Assembly (NCBI GenBank): GCA_027596035.1
Contig: JADGJA010000186.1
Location: forward strand, 1 to 32,196
DNA length: 32,196 bases
Direction: 5' to 3'
DNA from: Thoreauomyces humboldtii
Lineage: Eukaryota > Chytridiomycota > Chytridiomycetes > Spizellomycetales > Powellomycetaceae
This document shows positions 1-14,125 of the stretch, piece by piece. The notes under the pieces are model-generated. The model saw only the letters and a list, made by a program, of their open reading frames with translations. It ran no database searches and was not told the DNA's origin. The position numbers were made by a program, and so were the translations under genes. Positions within the stretch are counted from its first letter, which is position 1. The number at the start of each line of letters is the position of its first letter.

Positions 1-65
1 GCGCAGAACGCTGTCATCGGACCCGATCGTTGTCATTTGATCTCTTATCCCGTTCTCTTCATCAG

Positions 66-927
66 ATACGCCACCTGGTGTGGTGCATGCCAGCGCTTCA
101 AGCAGGACTACGAGACTCTCAGCCGCATAGTGGCTGCCGACTTGCCTCACATCCAGGTGGCGAGGCTCGACATTGACAAAAATCCCTCGGTCTCGAGTCG
201 ATTCATGGTGCAAAAGTGAGTGATCTCCCAAGGGTACTCTCGCTGCGTTTTGAGACAGCGTCTGAAACTCCTTCCCTCCTGATACTAGGCTCCCATCCAT
301 CTTCCACATCAAGGACAAGGAAGTACGCGAGATAACGGTCCGTCGCGCTTCCAACGTCTTCACAGAGTATCTCAAGGAGGAGCAGTGGCGTGACACGGAA
401 CCATGGGGACCTTATATGTCACCCTTCGCTCTCGGGTGAGTCATCGGGGTTACTTTCCATTGTTTGACTTGTCTCGGTGCTCATCGTTGTTCCTTGGCAG
501 ACCTCGCGTACTCGGCCACAGTAAGTCAGAAACTTTCAGGTCCCCTTAACCAAATTTTCGCCTGATCATTTCTCTCCCCGTCAATCCAGTCGGAACTTTC
601 GGTGGCAAGGTGACCGAGATAGCGGGCCTGTTCAAAGACCTCCCGTGAGTTTGCATGCGTCAAGAAAAACCTAATGGCATGGTCTTCCATTCTCATCCTT
701 GCATGCTCTGGTAGAGTTTGGGCTCAAGGATCCATCGGAGCCGCCATACTTCTGGTACGACCTACTTCGCCATTCCCTGTAGATGAGTGATGACTTACCG
801 CTGCACCGAATCTCTGCAGGGCATTTTCATCTTGGGCAAGGTCCTTGCCCCTTCCGACGACTTTACCCACGCTCGCGCCGTCAAGGCCTCCGAGGCCAGA
901 AACCCCGATGGGAAAAAGAGGAAATAA
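66..927 (+). CDS. TMX-like ER membrane thioredoxin (5' partial)
   Basis: Likely a protein disulfide isomerase-like oxidoreductase of the ER membrane. Exons 66-215, 289-435, 501-520, 590-644, 715-754 and 820-927 join in frame (at least 173 residues); the N-terminus lies left of the window. The first visible exon carries the thioredoxin active site YATWCGACQRF (CxxC = CGAC), followed by a region that reads like the rest of a thioredoxin fold (DIDKNPS, then LPSIFHIKDK). Near the end lies one hydrophobic segment (SIGAAILLGIFILGKV), then a short charged tail ending KKRK, which fits the KKXX dilysine ER-retrieval signal. This predicts type I topology with the thioredoxin domain in the lumen. Bases 1-65 end in a pyrimidine-rich stretch and CAG and are probably intron. 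The gene converges on the PRP4 gene, with 96 bp between stops. The TMX subfamily assignment is inference; fold and topology are well supported. Confidence 0.8.
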
Positions 928-1023
928 ACTTGTACGGCGGGAACTTGTACGTGGGAACAAAATTACATCCAATCTTTATTCGTCCCGCGGCACCTTTGAT
1001 GCACGTTTCACGAGATATACTGC

Positions 1024-4242
<3,219 letters not shown>

Positions 4243-4521
4243 ACTGTATCTTGCTACTGTGCTCGGGAGTGGACCTTCTGGGAGATTCCACTGCGAGGAT
4301 GAGTTTGTGTCGGGAACGCAGTTCCCCTCCAAAGGGAGCCAGCCAGCCAGCCAGAGCTCTTCTTTTTGCCTCGACCTCAAACACGAACGGGGACCTCTGC
4401 CAGCCAAATCGATCAGTAATACCTTCAAGACTGACCGATGCCGTCACCTTATCATAACGTCTCCTTCCTTCGGTAACCCTTCAAGAAGTTCCATTGAGAG
4501 TTCTTCCCAGGTTATCCCGGA
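4243..4521. promoter_or_regulatory. Divergent promoter between PRP4 and the 4522 kinase
   Basis: 279 bp separate the two start codons, so both promoters and 5' leaders must fit here unless they overlap transcribed sequence. It contains a short AGCC tandem (four copies, about 4339-4357) and no clear TATA box. Confidence 0.5.
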
Positions 4522-6756
4522 ATGTGCCCGCAAACGTCCCCCAGCAACCCTTTCAGGAAGGATTCCATCTTCTTTGGCATCACGCCGAACCTCGCCCCGC
4601 AAAGGGCTCCCCCAGAACCTTCGTCCCCGGCGTCACCTGCCAGAAGTAGAAATTCCATCTTTGATATGCCGCATGCGATCTTAAAACCTGCAGTTTCCAT
4701 GACCCGGAGCGAACTCGAGGCTTTAAAGCGTGGAGAAGTGGCTCTGGATATAGGCCTCCCACCGCTTCCAGCACTCGCACCAGAGAGCAACATTTCTAGA
4801 ACTCCATCTTCCATCACGATACCTCGTTACCCAGAAGCGGTCGTAGTTCAAGGCAAGTCGTGTGTTACCTCAAAAGGCCACCTCCTAACTTGTGCTGTCA
4901 GAGCTGACGCGCCAGGTCTTTTGTTGCAGATTTCGGTTTCCAGTCTCCACCACCTATTGCAGATCCGAACATTAGGCCCATCGAAGCCGCGTTTCTTACG
5001 AGCGCGAATACCAGCAATCGTCGCGGTTTTGTTGAACTTGATGACTCACTTTTCAATATCGCTCCGGCGGGCAAACCGCCAGCTTCGCGTCAGGAAGTCA
5101 GCCCCGCGCCTAAGTCAGCGAAGCTTATCGAAGCGGAGGAGCGTGCGGCACGCAACAGAAAACGAAAGCAGCAAGAGGAAACGAACGTCATCACGTCGCC
5201 TGCTGTATGGGACGCAATCAATCTCACCTTCCTGCCGACCAAGCGAAACTTTCTCGGCGAGGGCCGCTACGCGCAGGTCTTCATGGGATTTTATACCATT
5301 ACCGAAGCAACACGGCCCACTTCGTCACCTTTTCCGTCATCCTCGCCGCGTCCCTCTGGCCAGTCTCTTCCCGCCGACATCTCTCAACAGCTTCGTGAGC
5401 TCGGATCTCCGACCCGTTCCACATCAAATCCAGACTTTCTCGTCTGTGCGGTAAAGCGGCTTCACCATACGCAAGAAGCACAGTCTATTGGTCTCTGTGA
5501 AGTTTATTTGCTTCGGAAACTTTCACCATTGCATCCCAACATTATCAAGTTCATAGGTGTCAAGGACGAAGCTGATGTTGACAACCCTAATGTTAAATCG
5601 GACCTTGCTGCGGCCTTTTCGTTTGATTTGCGCTCCCCACCTGAAGCCGTAGGCAACGCTACTAAACGTGACTCGCTTGGCGCTGCCAAGGTCGTGGATC
5701 CAGCTCCCAAACTCCTGGTCCTCTTGGAGTACTTACCCAAGGGGAACATGTGGGATTGGGTGGCTCGCAACAAGGAAGATGTCGGTCGACGACTGTGGAT
5801 TAAATGGGCACGGCAGCTTGCCAGCGCCGTCGAATGCATGCATGTGCAAGGGGTCATTCACCACGATATTAAGCCTCACAATATCTTGGTAGGTTTTCGC
5901 GATGTAAATGTCGGAAGGGTTGTCACTTACATGATCGTTATAGCTTTCCGAATACCTCGATGTTCGACTCGCGGATTTTGGAAATGCGTGCTTCGTACCA
6001 GAACAAAGTTCAGTGCTATCGCAGCTACCACCTTTGTCTGCCTCAATCCCAGAGCCGCAAGATCCTTCCGATCGGGCTGAAAGGTCGTCGCCTTTCGTGG
6101 CGATCTCTTCACCGTGTGCATTTCCCCTATCTGATTCCAACACCAATACCGAAACCACCTCAATTTTTGCAAGTTCCGTCGGCCGTCAACTCCCGGCACT
6201 TGCACCTCTGCGGATTCCTGCAGTCACAACTCCTCTTCGCGCGGAAGCTACCAGCCCGGTCATTCCGGGGTCTCCGAGTTTTCCGGAATCGCAGACACTT
6301 CACATGGGTCTCGTACGCGGGACCGCCCCTTACAGCGCGCCTGAACTCTTCACGCCTGCCCTGCCTTACTCGTTCCCAGTCGACATCTATTCTCTTGGTG
6401 TGACGCTATACACGCTCATCACAGGTGTTGAGCCTTTCTCTCTGGCGCGGACTACAACCCAGCTGTATATGGGCGTCCGACGAGGGTTTTTTGCGAGCGG
6501 CCTGCAACTCGGTGTAAGCGCAGAAGGGATCGTCGCGCAAGCTCTTGCAGCCGCGGCAGGCGCTGCAGCCACGTCCCCGACTTCACCTCTCTCGGCACGC
6601 GGTCCCATTACGGGCTCGGTCCCCCGCGTAAGGTTCCTGAACGGCGATACAGTTGACCTTCGCATCTGCGAGATCGTGCAACGTTGTCTGGACCCAGACC
6701 CCAGCAAGCGATTTTCCGCAGCTGAGCTGGTCGCCGAGCTTGACAAGCTCGAGTAG
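4522..6756 (+). CDS. Divergent serine/threonine protein kinase with large inserts
   Basis: 700-residue predicted kinase; I do not recognise a named family. Exons 4522-4852, 4930-5888, 5944-6756. The first intron uses a GC donor (AAG|GCAAGT); joining there restores the frame into the kinase domain. Residues 1-210 are Pro/Ser-rich with a basic stretch (NRKRKQQEE). Landmarks: Gly loop FLGEGRYAQVF (~219), ATP lysine in VCAVKRL (~283), alpha-C Glu in GLCEVYLL, catalytic loop VIHHDIKPHNIL (~420, HHD not HRD), DFGNA (~441), APE in YSAPELF (~562), and CLDPDPSKRFSAAEL near the C-terminus. All catalytic residues are present, so activity is expected; loss of the HRD arginine implies no classical activation-loop control. 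Long low-complexity inserts sit between beta-2 and beta-3, between beta-4 and beta-5, between DFG and APE (~115 residues), and before the last helices. Its role is unknown; sharing a promoter with PRP4 says nothing firm about function. Confidence 0.88.
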
Positions 6757-6820
6757 CGGCGGGACCTGGTTCCATTTCTTTCTTTTCCCCCCATTTTTGG
6801 CTTTACGCTACATGCATAAT

Positions 6821-6853
6821 CAATTCCGCACTCCAGACCGCAATTCCGCACTC
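6821..6853. repeat. 13-bp direct repeat, two copies
   Basis: CAATTCCGCACTC occurs at 6821-6833 and again at 6841-6853, a 20-bp period, about 65-100 bp after the kinase stop codon. It probably lies in the 3' untranslated region; no function is evident. Confidence 0.6.
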
Positions 6854-7240
6854 TTCTTGAAAATCACTATGGCAGATGGAAGGGCATCAGCTTGCAGATG
6901 CTTTTGTTTTTCTCGGGATCGTCCCGGACTTCAGCTTCGCAGTCTACATCCCCGGACATAACTCTGATGACCTGGACATCATCCCCCGCATCATCCACAT
7001 TTCCGACAGCTTCTCTGCCTAGTACCAATGGACAAAATTGTCGGAGGATATTGTAAAGGCCGAGGCTCTTCTCCGCGTTCAGGAGCAGCAGCAAAGATTG
7101 AACCTTTTTGTTTGTATATACATGGGCAAATTGTACACTTTAGAGCGTCCGTGTAAAGGCAACATACTAGGTCTGCAGACAGTGCACTGGACTGCGCATG
7201 TACCGGTCAGTGTGGCTGTGTATCTCAGTCAACTTGAAAG

Positions 7241-7248
7241 TGACGTGG
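7241..7248 (+). promoter_or_regulatory. TGACGTGG bZIP-like element upstream of AMMECR1
   Basis: TGACGTGG lies 52 bp upstream of the AMMECR1 start codon within the 13-mer AAAGTGACGTGGG. The same 13-mer recurs at 27007-27019. The core matches binding sites known for ATF/CREB and unfolded-protein-response bZIP factors in other eukaryotes; binding here is inference. Confidence 0.35.
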
Positions 7249-7300
7249 GCAACTTTCGACCCTGTGTATAGCGAAATCGACAACGAGGCGGATCCCAACG

Positions 7301-8132
<832 letters not shown>

Positions 8133-8323
8133 TAGGCTCAATGTTTACGTTGACATCAATATCGATACACGCCTTGAATGTACTGTACATTAGCATTAGC
8201 TGCTGTGCGCAGCAGGACAAACGATGTCCGAACAGGGGTGTCTGTCCAAAATGTTTGTCCGAGACCCTTGTCCTTTTGTTTCGTTTCGGCGCTTCGCTTG
8301 CTTCAAGGTTGTATAGAGCACTG

Positions 8324-11300
8324 ATGACTCCACTCATGTCCACTCTTCACCCTTCCTTGCGGCTCTTCCTTCGGCGCACTTACTCCACAGCCTCTCGAAC
8401 ATCCTCGAAATCTGCAGCTTCTGCCTTGCCGTCCATCTGCAGCTGCCCATCTCGCAACCCCCCGCTCCGGGTCCCACGCCGACATCAGTCTGCTAGGGCT
8501 GAGATCTCGTCCTCCAGCCAGAGTCCCGCGCAGGTCGTTTCTGGATCGCCTCTTCCTTCTGTACAGCTGCCAAGTACCCAAGAACTTCATCGCAAATTGA
8601 AAAGCGAGATAGCATCACAAGATGTGAACGGAGCCTTGAGATCATACGGGAAATTACTGGAGACCGAGGAAGGCCGTATTTACATCACGCAATCCTTGCT
8701 ACGGATGTTGATAATGCTGGTGCGAACCGGCATGTGGGGGCCGGATCCTGTCCGAACAACTTTGAAGCTCTTGCAAGATATGAGGCACCTTTCTCTGCCC
8801 ATGGAGACTCGGGATTACAATAACCTGCTCTCCTCGTACTTAGCTCTCGAGGAGGCTGAGGCAGTCCGACTCCTACTACAGGAAATGGGCGAAAGTGGAC
8901 GACCTCCAAACGTCATCACTTACAATCTGCTTATCGCAGATTTTGCGCGGAAAGGAAACATCAGCGCTGTACGGAAGGGCCTGGAGCGCATGGTTTCGCT
9001 TGATGTCAAGCCAGATTGTGTCACCTACAACACCGTTCTCCATGCACTTTCCCAACAGGTTGAGCAATTCTCTACCGCCGAGCTGACCTCGGTCTTGCAG
9101 CGCATGGAGGCCGACAAAATCGCTCCGGACTCGGTCACATTCAATACCCTCATCAAAGCCTACATCCGTGCAGGGGAAATGGAACTCGGTATGGCGGCGC
9201 TAAGCACCATGGTAGAAAGCGGTTTTGCAGCAGACGCCATGACCTATCGTACGATCATCTGTGCTCTGCTGCGCGTACATGATACCGTACGTGCAGAAAC
9301 TCACTATCACGCGATGATCCGATCGGGATATCGGCCCCCCGCGTGGCTCATCGATCGTTTCATTACGGAAAACGTCAGACTTGGGGCGAGAGTGGAGGCC
9401 GAGAGATGGTTTGAGGAACTTATCGAGCGCGACTACAAGCCATCTCATGTGGCATTGCTGGCAATGGTGCGCTTGGCTTCTGGAGAATGTAACATCGCGC
9501 GGTTGCAACATTGGCTTGGCATGAAAATCACGCACGAAGCCGATGACTCGGAGGATCCAGGAAGTTTTTACCGTGTTGCTGTGCAGGAGCTTTTGAGACA
9601 GCATGCTCTCAACCTCATACCCGAGGTTCATGCCTTATTTCTCAAGTCTGGTCTTGTTCCGGACACACGCTACGAGGCAGCCTGGAGGGTTATGTACTCC
9701 AGGAGAAACATTCCACCTTTAACGGTAGACGCTGGAGATTCGTCATTCTCAAGTGTCAGACCCGACTCAGCGGCGCCTAGTAATGACTCGCCTCAGTTAA
9801 TTCCTATTCGTTCTAACGAAGGGATCTCGTTTTCTAATATCATTTCGGCGAACCGTCATATCGCAGCATTGGCCAAGATACCTGAAACCTTGCCGGACGC
9901 CATAACCCTGCTGGAGTCTCTACCTCGCTTGGGTTTAGCCCCGACTGCAGGATCTTACAGCCCAATTCTAGGCGCCCTGGGTCGCGAACCAGATGTGCCC
10001 AAGCTTTGGGCCGTATGGGAAGATATGCTGAATATGGGCATTAGGCCGGATGTGGCCTGTTATAACTCGAAAATTGCCGCGTACCTGCGAGCCGGTAAAT
10101 TGCGGGATGCTAGCGATGTTTTGGCATCACTTCAAGACACGCGACTTCCTCTCAATGCTTACACTACCAGGCTTATGGTTGATATTGCGCTAAGAAACAA
10201 GAACTACGAGAGCGCTGCCTGCCTTGTCGAGAAGATTTGCGAAGAGCGACTTCACGGTGCTTATAAAGCAATTGATATGGCAATTACAGCTCTTTGTGAA
10301 GCTGGTGCAGTAGCCTTCGCCGATCGATGCTGGCTGGCTAGCCGCTCAATCGATGATTTAGAAATGTCGGCGCCGAACCTGCGAAGGTTGGTTTGGTTTC
10401 CTTCGATGGCAGCTTTACTCAGCGGCCATATCGCCGCTGGGGATCCGGCGAAGGCTCTCCAAGTCTACGACGCAGGCGTTGCAAGTGGAATGAATTTCAA
10501 TGAAGCTACGGTGTATGCGCTCTCGGGTTTGCTGCGGGATCGCGGTCAGTCCGAAGACCTCCGTCGTGTTCTTTCCACTGCTGTAAAGGCGCGGCTGTCG
10601 GTGTCGCGCTCCAGCTGGACGTCGATTGTTACAATCTTGAGGACTGTAAACGGACGCTTAGCCGCAAGCATCATCGACGAAGTGATCGGTATTGCTCGTA
10701 CAACAATCAGTAAGAAAGACGCAGGCTTTCTGTTGATGCCATCCTTTGACCGACAAAATGGCGAGGACGTGGATGCGTTGTGCCGTGTTTTCGTGGCACA
10801 TGGCGTTGACCTGGATGCACGAGTTTATACAACCCTGTTTGCATCTCGCAAGCTCCATTGGTCGGAAGGCTGCCTGTTACTTCTGACCGAGCATGTTATC
10901 CGACGCGCCAAAGCGCAATCTCGTGTCGTTGACGAGAAGACCATGGCGTATGCGCTGGAAGCCCTCATCAACTGCAAACATGCTAAAGGCGTAGCCTTGG
11001 CGTACCAGTACATGACGAGCCAAGCTTTCCACGTGCATGCTGCTCAGCGTGGACGCGTCGTAGCGGTTCTCTGCGACGGGAACTGCTTGGAGGAAGCAGA
11101 GGAAGCTGTTTCCCACGCCGCGGAGAAGGACCGACCAGGGCTGTTGGAGAGTCTGGTCCGCCTATATGTTCGTCGGAACCTTGTGGAAAAGATGGAAAAG
11201 GGGCTATTATCCATTGAGGCCGCGAGGGGGACACATGCCTTCGCCCGGGCCTGCATCGTGGAAGCCATTAAACATCATCACCTCGCTACCGGACTCCACC

Positions 11301-13309
11301 TACTGAAGACCTTGCAGGCACAAGGTGTCGAGCTACGCGAGCACGAATACGTGAGCTTGCTCGCCGAGCTGGCCGAACAAGGCAGGGTCGACGAAACTCT
11401 GGAGACAATTTGTTGCATCGTAATGTCCGGCATCCGTGCAAATACGATCGTGCACAATCTTCTTTTAAAGGCTTATGTACGAGCTGGGCGCGTCACAGAG
11501 GCACTGGGAATACTTCGCCATCCCAAAAATGTTTCCGCATTGGAATTGCGACCCGATGCCTGGGGTTACAATATTGTCATGCATGGTCTTGCGAAGGAGG
11601 GCAACCAGACCGGAATCCAAGATCTGCAGAAGCTCATGCAAAGAAATGGCATTCCAATGGATCTTTCAACATATACGGCACTGTTAGCGGCCACTAATAG
11701 CCTCTCAGATGTGCGGAGAATCGAGACTATTGTCAAAGATCAGAGACTGAAGCCTGACGATTCCTGGTTTAGAGGTTTAGCATCAGCCTTTGCTCGGTTG
11801 AAGCTGCCCGTTCTTTGCGAACAAATCAACCGACGAAATGGCCAAATGGGCAACCGAGAATGGAACTCGATCGTCCAGGGATGGAAAGAGGCAGACAATT
11901 ACTGGAAATGCGTAGCAGTTTATGACGAAATGACACGCACGTCAACGCGACCCGATGTGGTGGCATTCAATACTTTGATTGCCGCTGCTTTGACAACAAA
12001 AGCCCTTGTCAGCCCTGACGAAGAAGTGGATCGATGGATGGTGGAGCTTTCCCGTCGACGCATCCCTCCTGACCAGCACACTCACCACTTGCTGCTACGA
12101 CAAGCCGCGGAAAAGAAAGACTCAAGTGCTGCCGAGGAGCACTTCAACGTCATGTTGAAGAAGGGGTGGCTCCCTGACGAAAAAATACTCGCCACTCTCC
12201 TTAGCGCTTACGACGGCGTTAGCCAGTTGGCTAAGACTGTTGAAATTGCCGACGAGGTCGCTCCAAAGTACAATGTCGTTCTTACAAAAATACTGCACCA
12301 CGCTATTCTCACAGTGTTCCGCTCGGCCGGGAAGCCAGAGGCGGCGAGAGATTGGATCAAGCGTATGCATAAATCCGGAGTTGTCCCCGATAAAGTATCT
12401 TGGCGGCACCTGCTTGGAGCGTACGTATCGGCAGGTGATCTTCGTGGTGCGCAAAGAGTCGTTGCAGAACGCACGCGATTAATGCAGATGGAAAGGCGTG
12501 CGCATGAAAGTCATTTGAAGAAACAGCCATCCCTTTACTATCCCAAGATCCCCGACTTCGTGGACAATCAACTGGTGCATATGATCGCCGATGCCCATTG
12601 CGAATCCGGCAGCTATGTCTCCGCCGTGGCAGCCCTTAAACAACTGGACGTGGCAAATGTGGATGCTGTGACCATGAGCATCGCCATGAATTGCTGCCTC
12701 AGGGCGGGCTGGTACGACGAAGCTGATAACCTCTGGCGATGGGTGACAAGAGGGGAACGGTCTGAACCGCATGCCAAACTAGCGTTCCTGACGCGCCGCA
12801 TGAGCCCACAGGCTGTCAGCTTCATGGTCAACGAGGCTTTCATCGCTAGCTACTTAGACGTGCTGGGATTTCGGTTGCAGAAAGGAAACGTCGAGCCGGG
12901 GGATAACATAACCGCGCCGCTCTACCAAGCGTGGGACGAAGTCCTCCATTTGAAATCCAGGCTTTGCGGGCAAGCTCGTAGCGACGAAGCCAAGGACGGC
13001 CAGAACTGGGTCACGTACCCATCCGAGAACATGTGCAACTCTTTCATCGAGGCTCTGCTTCGCGGGAAGGACGCGGCGGGTGCGGTCAAGGTGCTTTCGC
13101 TGATGGACAGCACAAGATATCCCGCTCGGCCCACACCGAAAACTGTCAGAACTGTGGCAAGGCCGCTCGCTGCAGCGGGGGACAGATCGAAACTGGACAA
13201 GGTGCGGCAGGTGCTTCTGACCAACTGGAAGGATCTTGCACCTGTCCTGCACGATGTGATTCAAGAAACGCAACAGACTCGATTCGACAAGAGTCCATTG
13301 CGTTCTTAG
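8324..13309 (+). CDS. Large mitochondrial pentatricopeptide repeat (PPR) protein
   Basis: Predicted 1661-residue helical-repeat RNA-binding protein, probably acting in mitochondrial RNA processing, stability or translation (inference from PPR family biology). The N-terminus after either nearby ATG (8324 or 8336) is basic, Ser/Thr/Arg-rich and poor in acidic residues (SLRLFLRRTYSTASRTSSKS), a typical mitochondrial presequence. PPR motifs are spread through the protein: VITYNLLIADFARKG (~195), CVTYNTVLHALSQQ (~230), SVTFNTLIKAYIRAG (~270), VACYNSKIAAYLRAG (~575), VHNLLLKAYVRAGR (~1040), WGYNIVMHGLAKEG (~1080), VVAFNTLIAA (~1210) and SWRHLLGAYVSAGD (~1355). The frame stays open upstream to 8057 but there overlaps AMMECR1 coding sequence, so I take 8324. 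No intron is needed anywhere in 4986 bp, unlike every other complete gene here. The exact orthologue and RNA target cannot be told. Confidence 0.93.
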   Translation: MTPLMSTLHPSLRLFLRRTYSTASRTSSKSAASALPSICSCPSRNPPLRVPRRHQSARAEISSSSQSPAQVVSGSPLPSVQLPSTQELHRKLKSEIASQDVNGALRSYGKLLETEEGRIYITQSLLRMLIMLVRTGMWGPDPVRTTLKLLQDMRHLSLPMETRDYNNLLSSYLALEEAEAVRLLLQEMGESGRPPNVITYNLLIADFARKGNISAVRKGLERMVSLDVKPDCVTYNTVLHALSQQVEQFSTAELTSVLQRMEADKIAPDSVTFNTLIKAYIRAGEMELGMAALSTMVESGFAADAMTYRTIICALLRVHDTVRAETHYHAMIRSGYRPPAWLIDRFITENVRLGARVEAERWFEELIERDYKPSHVALLAMVRLASGECNIARLQHWLGMKITHEADDSEDPGSFYRVAVQELLRQHALNLIPEVHALFLKSGLVPDTRYEAAWRVMYSRRNIPPLTVDAGDSSFSSVRPDSAAPSNDSPQLIPIRSNEGISFSNIISANRHIAALAKIPETLPDAITLLESLPRLGLAPTAGSYSPILGALGREPDVPKLWAVWEDMLNMGIRPDVACYNSKIAAYLRAGKLRDASDVLASLQDTRLPLNAYTTRLMVDIALRNKNYESAACLVEKICEERLHGAYKAIDMAITALCEAGAVAFADRCWLASRSIDDLEMSAPNLRRLVWFPSMAALLSGHIAAGDPAKALQVYDAGVASGMNFNEATVYALSGLLRDRGQSEDLRRVLSTAVKARLSVSRSSWTSIVTILRTVNGRLAASIIDEVIGIARTTISKKDAGFLLMPSFDRQNGEDVDALCRVFVAHGVDLDARVYTTLFASRKLHWSEGCLLLLTEHVIRRAKAQSRVVDEKTMAYALEALINCKHAKGVALAYQYMTSQAFHVHAAQRGRVVAVLCDGNCLEEAEEAVSHAAEKDRPGLLESLVRLYVRRNLVEKMEKGLLSIEAARGTHAFARACIVEAIKHHHLATGLHLLKTLQAQGVELREHEYVSLLAELAEQGRVDETLETICCIVMSGIRANTIVHNLLLKAYVRAGRVTEALGILRHPKNVSALELRPDAWGYNIVMHGLAKEGNQTGIQDLQKLMQRNGIPMDLSTYTALLAATNSLSDVRRIETIVKDQRLKPDDSWFRGLASAFARLKLPVLCEQINRRNGQMGNREWNSIVQGWKEADNYWKCVAVYDEMTRTSTRPDVVAFNTLIAAALTTKALVSPDEEVDRWMVELSRRRIPPDQHTHHLLLRQAAEKKDSSAAEEHFNVMLKKGWLPDEKILATLLSAYDGVSQLAKTVEIADEVAPKYNVVLTKILHHAILTVFRSAGKPEAARDWIKRMHKSGVVPDKVSWRHLLGAYVSAGDLRGAQRVVAERTRLMQMERRAHESHLKKQPSLYYPKIPDFVDNQLVHMIADAHCESGSYVSAVAALKQLDVANVDAVTMSIAMNCCLRAGWYDEADNLWRWVTRGERSEPHAKLAFLTRRMSPQAVSFMVNEAFIASYLDVLGFRLQKGNVEPGDNITAPLYQAWDEVLHLKSRLCGQARSDEAKDGQNWVTYPSENMCNSFIEALLRGKDAAGAVKVLSLMDSTRYPARPTPKTVRTVARPLAAAGDRSKLDKVRQVLLTNWKDLAPVLHDVIQETQQTRFDKSPLRS

Positions 13310-14125
13310 TTCCAGTATCGATGTGTGCGACCGCTTTCCTCCCTAATAAGTAAAGTTTATGACCACCCATACCATATACGGTAACCTTATACGTCCATCT
13401 GCGGAGTTGGTATTGGGGGGAAATGTCCCCTGTACCTGCCGCCGAAAAGGAGTACAGACCTTCAAGCCCAAGACCCAAGGGTCGAGGACGTGCAGGGGTT
13501 CCTTCGCGGTTAAAGTGGGTTGGCAGATACCGTGAGATGACGCTTCTTGCGAAGCGATACTCTGGCGCGCCAATGACTCATGCCTAGTCAATACCTCGCC
13601 GCAAAAGGGCGGGGGAGGACGGCAGAAAGCCACCTCGTGAAAGGCAGCGATCCAATGTCCCCCTGAAAAGGGATCTAAGGGGCGGGCGAGGAAAGGAACT
13701 GTGGGAAAAAACATGGAACCGATTTCTCAAAGACGTCCGCCAATGGCCCGTGAAGTATGGGATCCTGCGAAGTGCTGGGTTCCGTAGTTCACCGAAGCAT
13801 GAATGCCCGACGAATCCAAGGGTTCTGACTTGAGGGCAAATGTTCGTTCGTTTTTGTGGTTTCCCATAGAGGAAGAAAAAACCCTCTAGGTTTTATATAC
13901 CAGGTAGGTAGCCTGTGCCACAAGAAGACGCACCGCGGATTGTCGGCTGCGCCACATGCTGCACGGCGGCTTTCTCCTAGGCTCTCTCCTCGCTCCTGGC
14001 CCTTCGTTCCAATCACACCGACGGCATTAGCATCTTCAACACCTCTTTCACTTCGCTCAGCAGGACACTGGGACACGCGCAACGGCATCTCTCCTTTCTC
14101 TATCCGCAGCTTCACTCCAACGATC
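13310..14125. other. Intergenic region upstream of SND1
   Basis: 816 bp, the longest gap in the window. It contains a TATA-like TTTATATA at 13892-13899 (227 bp before the SND1 ATG), a CT-rich leader-like stretch around 13970-14110, and a small perfect hairpin at 13541-13556 (CGCTTC, loop TTGC, GAAGCG). No tRNA-like B box or credible ORF was seen. Confidence 0.55.

Larger units (their letters stand above)
6757..7300. other. Intergenic region, no supported gene
   Basis: 544 bp hold the 3' end of the kinase gene and the promoter of the AMMECR1 gene. A 13-bp direct repeat (CAATTCCGCACTC) lies at 6821-6833 and 6841-6853. A TGACGTGG element is at 7241-7248. A 75-codon minus-strand ORF (6867-7094) shows no recognisable domain. 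Confidence 0.6.

Noticed and set aside
6867..7094. Minus-strand 75-codon ORF between kinase and AMMECR1
   Set aside because: No domain, no splice-linked partner and no start context; size fits chance.
13440..13720. Possible tRNA or small structured RNA in the gap before SND1
   Set aside because: GC-rich short stems exist, but no cloverleaf or B-box consensus could be drawn.
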